Assembly: GCA_028277295.1 (NCBI GenBank)
Contig: JANQGN010000452.1
Coordinates: 1-27,522 of the forward strand
Origin: Rhodospira sp.
GTDB lineage: Bacteria; Pseudomonadota; Alphaproteobacteria; Rhodospirillales; Rhodospirillaceae
DNA length: 27,522 bases
Direction: 5' to 3'
Part shown: in pieces, positions 6,668 through 15,165 of the stretch
Layout: each line of letters begins with the position of its first letter
Position numbering within the stretch: position 1 is the first letter of the stretch
Program-made: the position numbers and the translations under genes
Notes under the pieces: generated by a model
What the model was told of the DNA's origin: nothing
The model's input: only the letters and a program-made list of their open reading frames with translations
Database searches by the model: none

Positions 6668-7205
6668 AAGCGGTGGCGTCCGCGCTCCCCGCGGGCGGGA
6701 GACGGATCAGCACCGGGCGCCGGAGCCGGTGCTCCTCCAGGTTCCGGCCCGGCCCGAGCCGGTCCAGCACCAGGAACAGGCCCGACCCCGCAATGGGCGT
6801 CAGCACGCCGTGCCAGACAGTGCGGCCGATGTTGACGGGCTGGTCGGGGCCGGCCAGGAACGCCCGCGGCGTTCCCGGCGCCCCGCCGATGTCCGGCGCG
6901 ACCGTGACCAGGAAGTGCGAGCCGTCCAGGGGCACGAAGCACTGGGAGCCCCCGGGGTGCCGCTCCATCAGGTCCAGGCGGTGCGGCAGGGTCCGGACCT
7001 GGGCGCGGAACAGACTGACGCCAATGCGGCCGTCCCCGGCGTCGAGCCGCGCCAGGTCCGTGAACCGCTGGCACAGGCCCTGGTTGATGGTTCGGGGCGG
7101 TGTCCGGTCCGCCGTGATCAGCTCACCGAAGGGCGCGAAGGCGTCCGCCGTGATCGGCCGCGCGGTCACGGTCGCGGCATCGTCGCCGCCCATGTCGGGG
7201 CTCAT
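6666..7205 (-). CDS. allA: Ureidoglycolate lyase AllA
   Basis: A 179-residue protein of the ureidoglycolate lyase/hydrolase family, which splits (S)-ureidoglycolate into glyoxylate and urea. Characteristic segments are the N-terminal ITADAFAPFGELI, SLFRAQVRTLPHRLDLMERHPGGSQCFVPL and TWHG-type VNIGRTVWHGVLTPI. The start at 7205 overlaps the allE stop by ATGA, with AAGGG upstream; a second ATG at 7193 is possible but less well placed. Last gene of the ureD-to-allA run. Its urea product is the substrate of the urease encoded by the same operon, which explains the linkage. Confidence 0.92.
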   Translation of the reverse strand: MSPDMGGDDAATVTARPITADAFAPFGELITADRTPPRTINQGLCQRFTDLARLDAGDGRIGVSLFRAQVRTLPHRLDLMERHPGGSQCFVPLDGSHFLVTVAPDIGGAPGTPRAFLAGPDQPVNIGRTVWHGVLTPIAGSGLFLVLDRLGPGRNLEEHRLRRPVLIRLPPAGSADATA

Positions 7206-8055
7206 CGGACCCTTGCCGGAAACGTCGCGTGACGGTTCACGTCCTTGTACAGCAGGTAGCGGAACCGCCCCGGTCCGCCCGCGTAGCAGGCCTGCGGGCA
7301 GAAGGCGCGCAACCACATGAAGTCGCCGGCCTCCACCTCGATCCAGTCTCGGTTGAGGTGGTAGACGGCCTTACCCTCCAGCACATACAGCCCGTGCTCC
7401 ATCACGTGGGTCTCGGCGAAGGGGATGCAGGCGCCCGGGTCCATGGTGACGATGGTCACGTGCATGTCATGGCGCATGTCGGCGGGGTCGACGAAGTGCG
7501 TGGTGGCCCAGCGCCCGCCGGTCCCGGGCATGGGCGACGGGGGGATCAGGGTCTCGTTGGTGACCAGCGGATCGGGATGATCGAGCCCCGCCACCGACTG
7601 GTAGCGCTTGCGGATCCAGTGCAGGCGGGCGGGCCCGCCGGCCCTGTTGCGGATCGTCCAGCCGCGGCCCGGCGGCAGGTAGGCGTACCCGCCCGGACCC
7701 AGGTCATGGGGGGCTTGGCCGTCCGGGCCCAGCGTCACCGAGACGGTGCCATCCAGAACGAAGAGAACGCCCTCCACCGCCGCCTCCGGCTCGGGCGTCT
7801 CGGAGCCTCCCCCCGGTCCGATCTCCACGATGGCCTGAGCGAAGGTCTCGGCGAAGCCCGTCATGGGTCGCGCCAGCATCCAGGCGCGGGTGTCGTCCCA
7901 GAACGGGAAGGCGCTGGTCACGATGTCCCGCAGGGCTCCCCGCGGGATCACCGCGTAGGCCTCGGTGAAGACGGCCCGGTCGGTCATCAACTGGGTCTGG
8001 GGTGGCAGGCCGCCACGCGGGGCGTGATAGGGGCCGGCCCGATGGGTCTCGTCGG

Positions 8056-8059
<4 letters not shown>
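7202..8059 (-). CDS. allE: (S)-ureidoglycine aminohydrolase AllE
   Basis: A 285-residue bicupin that releases ammonia from (S)-ureidoglycine to give (S)-ureidoglycolate. Both cupin halves are visible: the first with GVLFVLDGTVSVTLG and GGYAYLPPG, the second with the metal-binding segment ETHVMEHGLYVLEGK followed by YHLNRDWIEVEAGDFMWLRAFCPQACYAGG, a stretch typical of AllE/YlbA. The length is close to the family norm. The ATG at 8059 overlaps the ureG stop by 4 bp and its own stop overlaps allA by 4 bp, so translation is coupled. It acts just before AllA in the allantoin pathway; allantoinase is not in this window. Confidence 0.94.
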
Positions 8060-8744
<685 letters not shown>

Positions 8745-8748
<4 letters not shown>

Positions 8749-9464
8749 GATCGGAACAGCCTCGTATATTGGGTTTCATGGCGCATGCTGGTCCAGTCCA
8801 CCATGGGCGCGGCGCCGCCCCGGTCCGACCAGGGGCGGGCAAGCGCAGCCTCGGTGGCCGTGACAAACACCGGCACCAGCGCGGCCAGGGCCTGCTGTCC
8901 GGTGGTCTGCCCCAGGGGCACCAGGCGCACCCCGGCGGAAACCAGGTTGGCGCCCAGAGCGTGCAGGAACCCGGCCAGCACCGGGCGCAGCGGCAGGCCA
9001 TGGCAGGCCGCGGCCACCCCGACCGCGACCGGATAGGTGGTGTCGAGACCGGCGCCGGTCAGCGCGGCCCGGACCTCGGCGAGGCCGGTGACCGGCCAGC
9101 CGTCGCCGATGGCGCGCAGGAAGGCGGCCCCCTGGGCGGAGGCTTCCCGGGCCATCTCCGCCGTGCCGCGCAACGCGGCGGCCTCGTTGGCAATCGCCAG
9201 CAGACGGGCGCGGTCCCCGGCCAGGACCGCGAGATGGGCCTCGCGCAGGCAGTCGGCGTCCAGCCGCCCGGCGCCCTGTTCGACGATCCAGCCCACCCAG
9301 TCGGTCAGGCTGTCGCGGTCGCGCACCAGCCCGGTCTCGACGGCCGCCTCCAGGCCGTGGCTCCAGGTGAAGGCGCCGACCGGAAAGGCGGGCGACAGCC
9401 AGGCCAGCAGCCGATGCAAGGCCGGGTCCGCGAGGGGCCCGTCCACGGGCTCAGGCGTGGTCAT
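8745..9464 (-). CDS. ureF: Urease accessory protein UreF
   Basis: A 239-residue, mostly helical protein that bridges UreD and UreG during nickel insertion. Family marks are LLAWLSPAFPVGAFTWSHGLEAAVE near the N-terminus, the central YPVAVGVAAACHGLPL, and NLVSAGVRLVPLGQTTGQ in the C-terminal half. The start at 9464 lies 14 bp inside the end of ureE; the frame remains open upstream but loses similarity. It overlaps ureG by 4 bp. Confidence 0.96.
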
Positions 9465-9939
9465 GGCCGTGTCCCGATGGATAGGCCCCGCCCTCCGGCG
9501 CGAAGGGTGCGTCGTGCCGGGACACGGTCCCACCCAGGCCGCGCGCCATGTCGGCGATGACAGGGTCGTCGGCGATTCGCAGGGTCAGGCCGTCCGCCAG
9601 CACCTCGACCGGCAGGTGGCGGTTGCCCAGGTGCCAGGCCATGCGGGCGGCGTGGCGCGCATCCGCGCAGGCGATGTCGAGCACCGGCTCGGCCCGCGCC
9701 ACCACCCGAATGAACGGGCCGTCCGTCAGTTCCAGGCCGTCGCCGTCGTGCATGGCCACCGCCGTCGGCAGGTCGAGCAGGAAGGCGGCCCCGGCATCGT
9801 CCCGCAGGCGCACGCGGCGCCGGTGCCGCTCCGCGCAGGCCAGGGTCACGCGCCCGCCGGTCCGCTCCTCGGGCCAGGTGCCGGCGGGATGGTGGCGGAT
9901 GGCGCGGCGTGGCGCGCCCTCGGTTTCGGTCACGGTCAT
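9451..9939 (-). CDS. ureE: Urease accessory nickel chaperone UreE
   Basis: A 162-residue metallochaperone. The N-terminal peptide-binding half includes VTLACAERHRRRVRLRDDAG and FLLDLPTAVAMHDGDGL. The C-terminal nickel-binding half contains ARMAWHLGNRHLPVEV with the conserved LGNRH histidine, and a short histidine tail, GHGHDHA. The tail is far shorter than the His-rich tails of enterobacterial UreE, as is common in this group. The start is 17 bp after the ureC stop; the 3' end overlaps ureF by 14 bp. Confidence 0.96.
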   Translation of the reverse strand: MTVTETEGAPRRAIRHHPAGTWPEERTGGRVTLACAERHRRRVRLRDDAGAAFLLDLPTAVAMHDGDGLELTDGPFIRVVARAEPVLDIACADARHAARMAWHLGNRHLPVEVLADGLTLRIADDPVIADMARGLGGTVSRHDAPFAPEGGAYPSGHGHDHA

Positions 9940-9956
9940 GGCGTCGGGTCCGGGCG

Positions 9957-11666
9957 TCAGAACAGGAAATAGCGTTGGGCCATGGGCAACACCTCGGCCG
10001 GGTCGCAGGTGAGCAAGGTTCCGTCCGCCCGCACCTCGTAGGTTTCCGGATCAACCTCGATGAGGGGGGTGGCGTCATTCAGCACCATGTCCGCCTTGGT
10101 CACGGAACGGCACCCGCGCACCGCCAACAGAGGCCGGCGCAGGCCCAGGGCGTCGCCGATCCCGGCCTCCAGCGCGGCGCCCGAGACGAAGGTCACCATG
10201 CTGTTGGTCAGCGATCGTCCGAAGCCGCCGAACATGGGCCGGTAGTGGACAGGCTGCGGCGTCGGGATCGAGGCGTTGGGATCGCCCATCGCGGCCAGGG
10301 CGATGGTTCCGCTCTTCAGCACCAGGTCCGGTTTGACGCCGAAGAAGGCTGGCTTCCACAGCACCAGGTCGGCCAGCTGGCCGACCGCAACCGACCCCAC
10401 ATGGTCGGCCATGCCGTGGGCAATGGCCGGGTTGACGGTGTACTTGGCGATGTAGCGGCGGACGCGCAGGTTGTCGTTGTCGCCGGTCTCCTCCGGAAGC
10501 CGGCCGCGCTGCACTTTCATCTTGTGCGCGGTCTGCCAGGTGCGGCAGACGACCTCGCCCACGCGGCCCATGGCCTGGCTGTCCGAGGCAATCATGGAGA
10601 AGGCGCCCATGTCGTGAAGGATGTCTTCGGCCGCGATGGTCTCCTTTCGGATGCGGCTCTCGGCGAAGGCCACATCCTCGGGGATCGCCGGGTCCAGGTG
10701 ATGGCACACCATCAGCATGTCCAGATGCTCGTCGATGGTGTTGACCGTGAAGGGCCGGGTGGGATTGGTGGAACTGGGCAGCACGTTGGCGTCACCGGCC
10801 AGGCGGATGATGTCCGGGGCGTGGCCGCCGCCCGCGCCCTCGGTGTGAAAGGCGTGGATCGTGCGCCCCTTGAAGGCGGTCCGGGTGGCTTCGACGAACC
10901 CGCTTTCGTTCAGGGTGTCCGTGTGGATGGCAACCTGGATGTCGTGCGCCTCGGCGACCGTCAGGCAGCAATCGATGGCGCTGGGCGTGGTGCCCCAGTC
11001 CTCGTGCAGCTTCAGGCCGATGGCCCCGGCCCGGACCTGTTCCTCCAGGGCCGCCGGCAGGCTGGCGTTGCCCTTGCCGAAGAAGCCCAGATTCATGGGC
11101 AGCCCCTCGGCCGCCTGGAGCATCCGGGCGAGATGCCAGGGGCCGGGCGTGCAGGTCGTCGCGTTGGTTCCCTCGGCCGGCCCGGTGCCGCCGCCCAGCA
11201 TGGTGGTGATGCCGGACGCCAGGGCCTCGTCGATCTGCTGCGGACAGATCCAGTGGATGTGGGCATCGATGCCGCCGGCGGTGAGAATCCGCCCCTCGCC
11301 GGCGATGGCCTCCGTGCCCGGGCCAATGATGATGTCGACGCCCGGCTGGACGTCGGGGTTGCCGGCCTTGCCGATGGCGGCGATCCGGCCATCCTTCAGC
11401 CCGACGTCCGCCTTGAGAATACCGGCATGGTCGACGATCAGGGCATTGGTGATGACGGTGTCGACGGCCCCGGCGGCGCGCGCGGTCTGGGACTGCCCCA
11501 TGCCGTCGCGGATGACCTTGCCGCCGCCGAACTTGACCTCCTCGCCGTAGGTGGTCAGGTCGCGCTCGACCTCGATCACCAGATCCGTGTCGGCGAGCCG
11601 CAGGCGGTCCCCGGTGGTGGGGCCGAACATGGCGGCGTAGGCGCCGCGCTCGATCTGCATGGCCAT
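9957..11666 (-). CDS. ureC: Urease alpha subunit UreC
   Basis: The 569-residue catalytic subunit that hydrolyses urea to ammonia and carbamate at a dinickel site. All key residues are present: H136 and H138 (HIHW), the carbamylated K219 in GLKLHEDWG with H221, H248, H274, the flap pair C321-H322 in VCHHLDP, and D362 in ASDSQAMGR. These fall two residues later than in Klebsiella numbering. The start at 11666 (MAMQIERG) has GGAGGG 8 bp upstream, inside the end of ureB. The length is normal and no disruption is visible, so an active enzyme is expected. Confidence 0.99.
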   Translation of the reverse strand: MAMQIERGAYAAMFGPTTGDRLRLADTDLVIEVERDLTTYGEEVKFGGGKVIRDGMGQSQTARAAGAVDTVITNALIVDHAGILKADVGLKDGRIAAIGKAGNPDVQPGVDIIIGPGTEAIAGEGRILTAGGIDAHIHWICPQQIDEALASGITTMLGGGTGPAEGTNATTCTPGPWHLARMLQAAEGLPMNLGFFGKGNASLPAALEEQVRAGAIGLKLHEDWGTTPSAIDCCLTVAEAHDIQVAIHTDTLNESGFVEATRTAFKGRTIHAFHTEGAGGGHAPDIIRLAGDANVLPSSTNPTRPFTVNTIDEHLDMLMVCHHLDPAIPEDVAFAESRIRKETIAAEDILHDMGAFSMIASDSQAMGRVGEVVCRTWQTAHKMKVQRGRLPEETGDNDNLRVRRYIAKYTVNPAIAHGMADHVGSVAVGQLADLVLWKPAFFGVKPDLVLKSGTIALAAMGDPNASIPTPQPVHYRPMFGGFGRSLTNSMVTFVSGAALEAGIGDALGLRRPLLAVRGCRSVTKADMVLNDATPLIEVDPETYEVRADGTLLTCDPAEVLPMAQRYFLF

Positions 11667-11670
11667 GGCG

Positions 11671-11982
11671 TCAACCCTCCAGCGGCCCCTGGACCGCGCC
11701 CGTGAACCCATAAACGAAGCGCCGCCCGGCGAAGGCCACCAGAGTGACCTCGCGGGTCTGGCCAGGCTCGAAGCGGACGGCCGAGCCGGCCGGAACGTCC
11801 AGCCGGAAGCCCCGCGCCGCCGCCCGGTCGAAGGACAGCGCGGCGTTTGTCTCGGCGAAGTGATAGTGGCTGCCCACCTGGATCGGGCGGTCGCCGGTGT
11901 TGGCGACCCTGAGCGAACGGGTCTCGCGCCCGTCGTTCAGGGTCAGCACACCGGCGGCGGGAAGAAGCTCTCCGGGGATCAT
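11671..11982 (-). CDS. ureB: Urease beta subunit UreB
   Basis: A 103-residue structural subunit of the three-chain (alpha, beta, gamma) urease. Visible family segments are MIPGELLPAAG, LRVANTGDRPIQVGSHYHFAE, the RAAARGFRLDVPAGSAVRFEPGQ core and VTLVAFAGRRFVYGF. The start at 11982 follows AGGGAGA; an upstream in-frame extension to 12012 lacks family similarity. It is 4 bp before ureC but, unusually, 140 bp after ureA, with two hairpin structures in the gap. Confidence 0.98.
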   Translation of the reverse strand: MIPGELLPAAGVLTLNDGRETRSLRVANTGDRPIQVGSHYHFAETNAALSFDRAAARGFRLDVPAGSAVRFEPGQTREVTLVAFAGRRFVYGFTGAVQGPLEG

Positions 11983-12011
11983 GGCCGCGGTCTCCCTAGG
12001 GCAGCAACGCA

Positions 12012-12032
12012 TTCAAGGGATTCACCCTTGAA
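12012..12032 (-). promoter_or_regulatory. Perfect 8-bp hairpin just upstream of ureB
   Basis: TTCAAGGG (12012-12019) and CCCTTGAA (12025-12032) are perfectly complementary around a 5-nt loop. It lies 29 bp upstream of the ureB start in the ureA-ureB gap. No U-tract follows on the coding strand, so a role in mRNA processing or stability is more likely than termination. Confidence 0.5.
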
Positions 12033-12061
12033 GGCACATGTCGCTGCACAAGACATTGTTT

Positions 12062-12126
12062 CTAGTGCACTTTCGATCCAGACAGAAGAGTGCGGACGGC
12101 ATCTTCTGTCTGGATCGGTGCACTAG
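12062..12126. repeat. Long palindromic element between ureA and ureB
   Basis: CTAGTGCAC (12062-12070) pairs with GTGCACTAG (12118-12126), and inside it a 16-bp arm (12074-12089) pairs perfectly with 12102-12117, with a 3-base bulge and a 12-base loop. The total of 25 paired bases is exceptional for random sequence. The right end contains the TAG stop codon of ureA (12123-12125). It looks like an inserted palindromic element or MITE remnant, and in RNA would form a very stable stem. Confidence 0.8.
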
Positions 12127-12425
12127 CGGATGGGCTGATGCACGGTCACCAGCTTGGTGCCGTCGGGGAAGGTCGCCTCGACCTGGATCTCGGGGATCAT
12201 CTCGGGGATCCCCTCCATGACCTGGTCGCGGGTCAGCACCTGGCCGCCCGCGCGCATCAGGTCGGCGACCGAGCGGCCATCGCGCGCCCCCTCCACGACG
12301 GCATCGGTGATGAGGGCGACGGCCTCCGGATGGTTGAGGCGCACGCCGCGATCCAGGCGCCGGCGGGCGACCTGCGCGGCCATGGCGACAAGCAGCTTGT
12401 CTCTTTCCCGGGGCGTGAGGTGCAT
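12123..12425 (-). CDS. ureA: Urease gamma subunit UreA
   Basis: The 100-residue gamma subunit, exactly the usual length. It contains MHLTPRERDKLLVAMAAQVARRRL, GVRLNHPEAVALITDAVVEGARDG and the C-terminal EIQVEATFPDGTKLVTVHQPIR. The start at 12425 is set by family length; a G-rich AAAGGGGGG ribosome site lies about 13 bp upstream. It follows ureD by 25 bp. Its stop codon lies inside the end of the palindrome at 12062-12126. Confidence 0.98.
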   Translation of the reverse strand: MHLTPRERDKLLVAMAAQVARRRLDRGVRLNHPEAVALITDAVVEGARDGRSVADLMRAGGQVLTRDQVMEGIPEMIPEIQVEATFPDGTKLVTVHQPIR

Positions 12426-12450
12426 GGGTCGGAAGCCCCCCCTTTCTCGT

Positions 12451-13326
12451 TCAGATGGACCAGAGCCGCGGCAGGGTTGCCGCATAGCCGCCGCCGGCCC
12501 GCCGAAGCAGGCCCCAGACGTCGGCGAAGGCGTCGCGCGCCGCCTCGGCGGTGTGCGAGAGGATACGGGAAATCACGATACCGTTGATCGTCGTGGATCC
12601 GGCCCGGACCGTGTCGTGCGTCTCCAGGCGGGCGCGGATGGCGTCGGTCAACGCCGCCTCGCCGCCGGCCACACCCGGCAGGCGGGCGATCACCGTGGCC
12701 AACGCCTCGGCGCCGGCGAAACCGGCCGGCGCCCGCCGCGCCCGCGCCAGATCGCCCTCCAGGTGCAGGGCGTCCGCCCAGACCAGACGCGCGCCGACGG
12801 AGACCCGCCAGGCGTCGCGGATCAGTCCGCTTGAAAGCACTTCGCCGTGGGCACGCCGCCCCAGCACCAGGATCTCGCCCGTCAGCACCCGTGCCGTCGG
12901 GTCCAGATCCAGCGCCGTCTCGCGCCGCAACCGGGCACGGTCGAACACGATGGTCTCGCGTGGCAGCCACTCCAGCCAGCTCTCGGGCCCGGCGGTGAGC
13001 CGCACCGAGACCCCGGCCTCGGCCCCGGCACCGGAGCGATAGACCTTCTCGGCGGCCTGAGCCATGACCATCGCCCGCGCCCCGCCCCCAAGGGTGACCG
13101 AGAGGCCCAGGACGTCCCCCGCCACCAGACCGCCGGCGGTGTTGGTCACACAGGCCGTCAGGGGCTCCCCGGGGACGGGATGGGGGAAAAGGGCACGCAG
13201 AGGCGCCGCCTGGTCCAGATCGACCAGCCGCGTCACCGGGCCATCGCCCCGCAGTGTCAGCCCCAGCCGGCCCACCGCCGTCTGACGGCGCCCGGCCGGT
13301 GCCGCGCGGCATCCGTCGGGGCTCAC
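12451..13326 (-). CDS. ureD: Urease accessory protein UreD
   Basis: Urease maturation scaffold that binds UreF/UreG and the apoenzyme. Clear family segments are RLGLTLRGDGPVTRLVDLDQ, VTNTAGGLVAGDVLGLSVTLG, AQAAEKVYRS, WLPRETIVFDRARLRRE and the C-terminal AFADVWGLLRRAGGGYAATLP. The frame is open to 13467. The GTG at 13326 (291 residues) is preferred because GGAG lies 8 bp upstream and the protein then has a normal length; an ATG at 13431 is the alternative and would add a proline- and arginine-rich, non-conserved leader. First gene of the urease operon, downstream of the rpiR-type gene and possibly co-transcribed with it. Confidence 0.92.
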   Translation of the reverse strand: MSPDGCRAAPAGRRQTAVGRLGLTLRGDGPVTRLVDLDQAAPLRALFPHPVPGEPLTACVTNTAGGLVAGDVLGLSVTLGGGARAMVMAQAAEKVYRSGAGAEAGVSVRLTAGPESWLEWLPRETIVFDRARLRRETALDLDPTARVLTGEILVLGRRAHGEVLSSGLIRDAWRVSVGARLVWADALHLEGDLARARRAPAGFAGAEALATVIARLPGVAGGEAALTDAIRARLETHDTVRAGSTTINGIVISRILSHTAEAARDAFADVWGLLRRAGGGYAATLPRLWSI

Positions 13327-13463
13327 GGCCGTCGCTCCGGGGTTCGTATCATGCTGCCTCGCCCCCTTCCCGGGCCGGGTCTCACGCCGTGGTCGCCCGC
13401 CACGATACGCATGGTTCGAGCCCCGCGCCATGGGCCTTGGGCGGTGAGGCGGCCCAGGTACGC

Positions 13464-14354
13464 TCAATTGAAGACATCCAGGGTCTCATGCCGCCGTTCG
13501 ACCCGTTCCATGTGGGCGCGCCCCCGCCGCCCGGCCTTGCCGAGCGCGGTCACCGCCAGGAACCGACAGAGCGCCAGCGCGGGGCCGCAGGAATCGAAGG
13601 CGAAGTGGCCCTGCGTCTCCACGGTCAGGGTCCAGTCGGCCAGCGCCGGCAGGCGCCGCGCCGTCGGGTCGGTGACCAGGATGATCGGCGTGCCGACCGC
13701 GCGTGCCGCCTCCATAACCTCCAGCAGGCCGCGCACCCGCCGGCGCAACGCGACCACTACCAGGACATCCCGCTCCGTCAGGTCCGCGAGGTATTCGCCG
13801 GCGGTCTCGCCAGTGCCCGGCAGAACGGTGACGTCGCCGCGAAACTGGATCAGTTGCCAGCGCAGGTAGTCGGCCAGGAAGCGACTGTTCCGATACCCCA
13901 GCAGCCAGATGCGCCGCGCGCCCACCATGGCAGCGGCCACGTCGTCAATCATGGCCGGTGAGAGCCGCCGTACGGACCGCCTCAGCAGGTCGATCTCGTC
14001 CTCCAGCAGGGTCGCCGGTCCGCTCAGCGCGGCGCCGCTCCCCGACGCCCCCATGTACAGCGGCGAGCCCCAGTCGCGGCGCGCCCGCGCGGCCAGACGC
14101 GCTTCGTCGAACCCGTCGAAGCCGAGGCGCTGGAACAGGCGGGTCGCCGCCGCCTTCGACACACCCGCCAAGGCCGACAGTTCGCTGGCCTTGAAGGCGC
14201 TCAGGTCCACGGCGCGCTCCAGGATGATGTCGGCCAGCTTGCGTTCCGAGTCGGGCAACGATTCGTAGTGGTCGTGGATCCGGCTCTCGATCGACGGTCC
14301 GCGCGCGTCGGGCTTTGGCGTCGGTCCATCGACCGGATGGCTTGTCTTGGTCAT
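13464..14354 (-). CDS. RpiR-family (HTH-SIS) transcriptional regulator
   Basis: A 296-residue regulator. The N-terminal helix-turn-helix (about 20-95) includes YESLPDSERKLADIIL and the recognition part ELSALAGVSKAAATRLFQRLGFDGF. The C-terminal SIS domain (about 125-265) includes AMVGARRIWLLGYRNSRFLADYLRW and DVLVVVALRRRVRGLL, which normally binds a phosphorylated or small-molecule ligand. The start at 14354 follows GAGGG. It is divergent from the TRAP/diaminopropionate-lyase operon with about 200 bp between, so that operon is the likely target; the repeats at 14406-14455 are candidate sites. It may also read through into ureD. Confidence 0.94.
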   Translation of the reverse strand: MTKTSHPVDGPTPKPDARGPSIESRIHDHYESLPDSERKLADIILERAVDLSAFKASELSALAGVSKAAATRLFQRLGFDGFDEARLAARARRDWGSPLYMGASGSGAALSGPATLLEDEIDLLRRSVRRLSPAMIDDVAAAMVGARRIWLLGYRNSRFLADYLRWQLIQFRGDVTVLPGTGETAGEYLADLTERDVLVVVALRRRVRGLLEVMEAARAVGTPIILVTDPTARRLPALADWTLTVETQGHFAFDSCGPALALCRFLAVTALGKAGRRGRAHMERVERRHETLDVFN

Positions 14355-14405
14355 CGCTGGACCCTCGCTGGGTGGTTCCGGCAGCGGCTGTTCCGCCTTC
14401 GTGCC

Positions 14406-14455
14406 GAAACCACAGTTTCAAACATATTGACATCTTGTTTCAGCAGTTTCAACAT
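14406..14455 (+). promoter_or_regulatory. Promoter with RpiR-type operator repeats for the TRAP operon
   Basis: A perfect -35 box TTGACA (14427-14432) is followed after 17 bp by CAACAT (14450-14455), a weak -10. It is framed by near-identical repeats CAGTTTCAAACAT (14413-14425) and CAGTTTCAACAT (14444-14455), and by the small palindrome GAAAC-CACA-GTTTC (14406-14419). A regulator bound at the repeats would block the promoter. On the other strand TTGAAA followed by CAATAT could serve the divergent regulator gene. The whole gap 14355-14557 holds no other gene. Confidence 0.5.
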
Positions 14456-14557
14456 CCGCCTGTCTGCCGGGGCGAGCCGCGCACGGCCCGGGCCCGGTTG
14501 CCGACCCGCCCCGTCTCTCGTGTCAGCGTCTCGTGTCAGCCCGTTCTCGAGCACAGG

Positions 14558-15142
14558 ATGCACGCGCCCATGCCGCCGGTCATCGACGCCTCGGACGCGC
14601 CCGAACCGGGCCCGCCACCGCCACGGCACCCGCTGGGGGAGTGGGCGCTCAAGGCAAGCCGTCGACTGAACCGCTGGGTGGAGCGGGTCTGCGTCGCGCT
14701 GTTCGCCGTGCTGATCCTGGATGTCTGGCTGGGCGTGCTGGTGCGCTACGTGCTGCCCTGGAACCTGACCTTCACCGAGGAACTGGCGCGCTATCTGATG
14801 ATCTGGATCGCGCTTCTGGCGGTCTCGTGCGGCATCTCGCATCGCGAACACATCGGCGTCATGGTGGTGTTCACCCGGTTCCCCAAGGGAATGCGCAAGG
14901 GGCTGGCGGTTTCGTTCGACCTGATCGCCTTCGCCTTTTTCGCGGTGATCCTGGTCTACGGCATCGGCATGGTGGAGCGCGGATTCTCCCGCTTCACGAT
15001 GATCGAGCAGATCCCGAAAGCCTGGCCGTTCATGGGCGTTCCGCTGGCGGCATCGCTCGCCTGCGCCCAGCTGATTCTGGTCGCCGTGCATGACTGGTTC
15101 GCGGATGACGGCGTGACCGCCGCCAGCCGGGCCGACCTCTGA
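14558..15142 (+). CDS. TRAP transporter small permease (DctQ family)
   Basis: A 194-residue membrane protein with four hydrophobic segments. It begins with a polar leader and WALKASRRLNRWVERVCVALFAVL, then the DctQ-type NLTFTEELARYLMIWIALLAVSCGISHREHIGV, FDLIAFAFFAVILVYGI and MGVPLAASLACAQLILVAV. An ATG at 14570 is an equally possible start. First gene of the divergent operon; pairs with the large permease 23 bp downstream. The system uses a sodium or proton gradient to import an anionic or zwitterionic solute captured by the binding protein at 16498-17562. Confidence 0.92.
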   Translation: MHAPMPPVIDASDAPEPGPPPPRHPLGEWALKASRRLNRWVERVCVALFAVLILDVWLGVLVRYVLPWNLTFTEELARYLMIWIALLAVSCGISHREHIGVMVVFTRFPKGMRKGLAVSFDLIAFAFFAVILVYGIGMVERGFSRFTMIEQIPKAWPFMGVPLAASLACAQLILVAVHDWFADDGVTAASRADL

Positions 15143-15165
15143 CCCCGCGCTCCGGGAGCCCCGCC

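Noticed and set aside
9909..11705. A 598-codon open frame on the plus strand opposite ureC
   Set aside because: ureC on the other strand has every catalytic residue. The frame is a by-product of GC-rich third positions, and its translation is low-complexity without a recognisable family.
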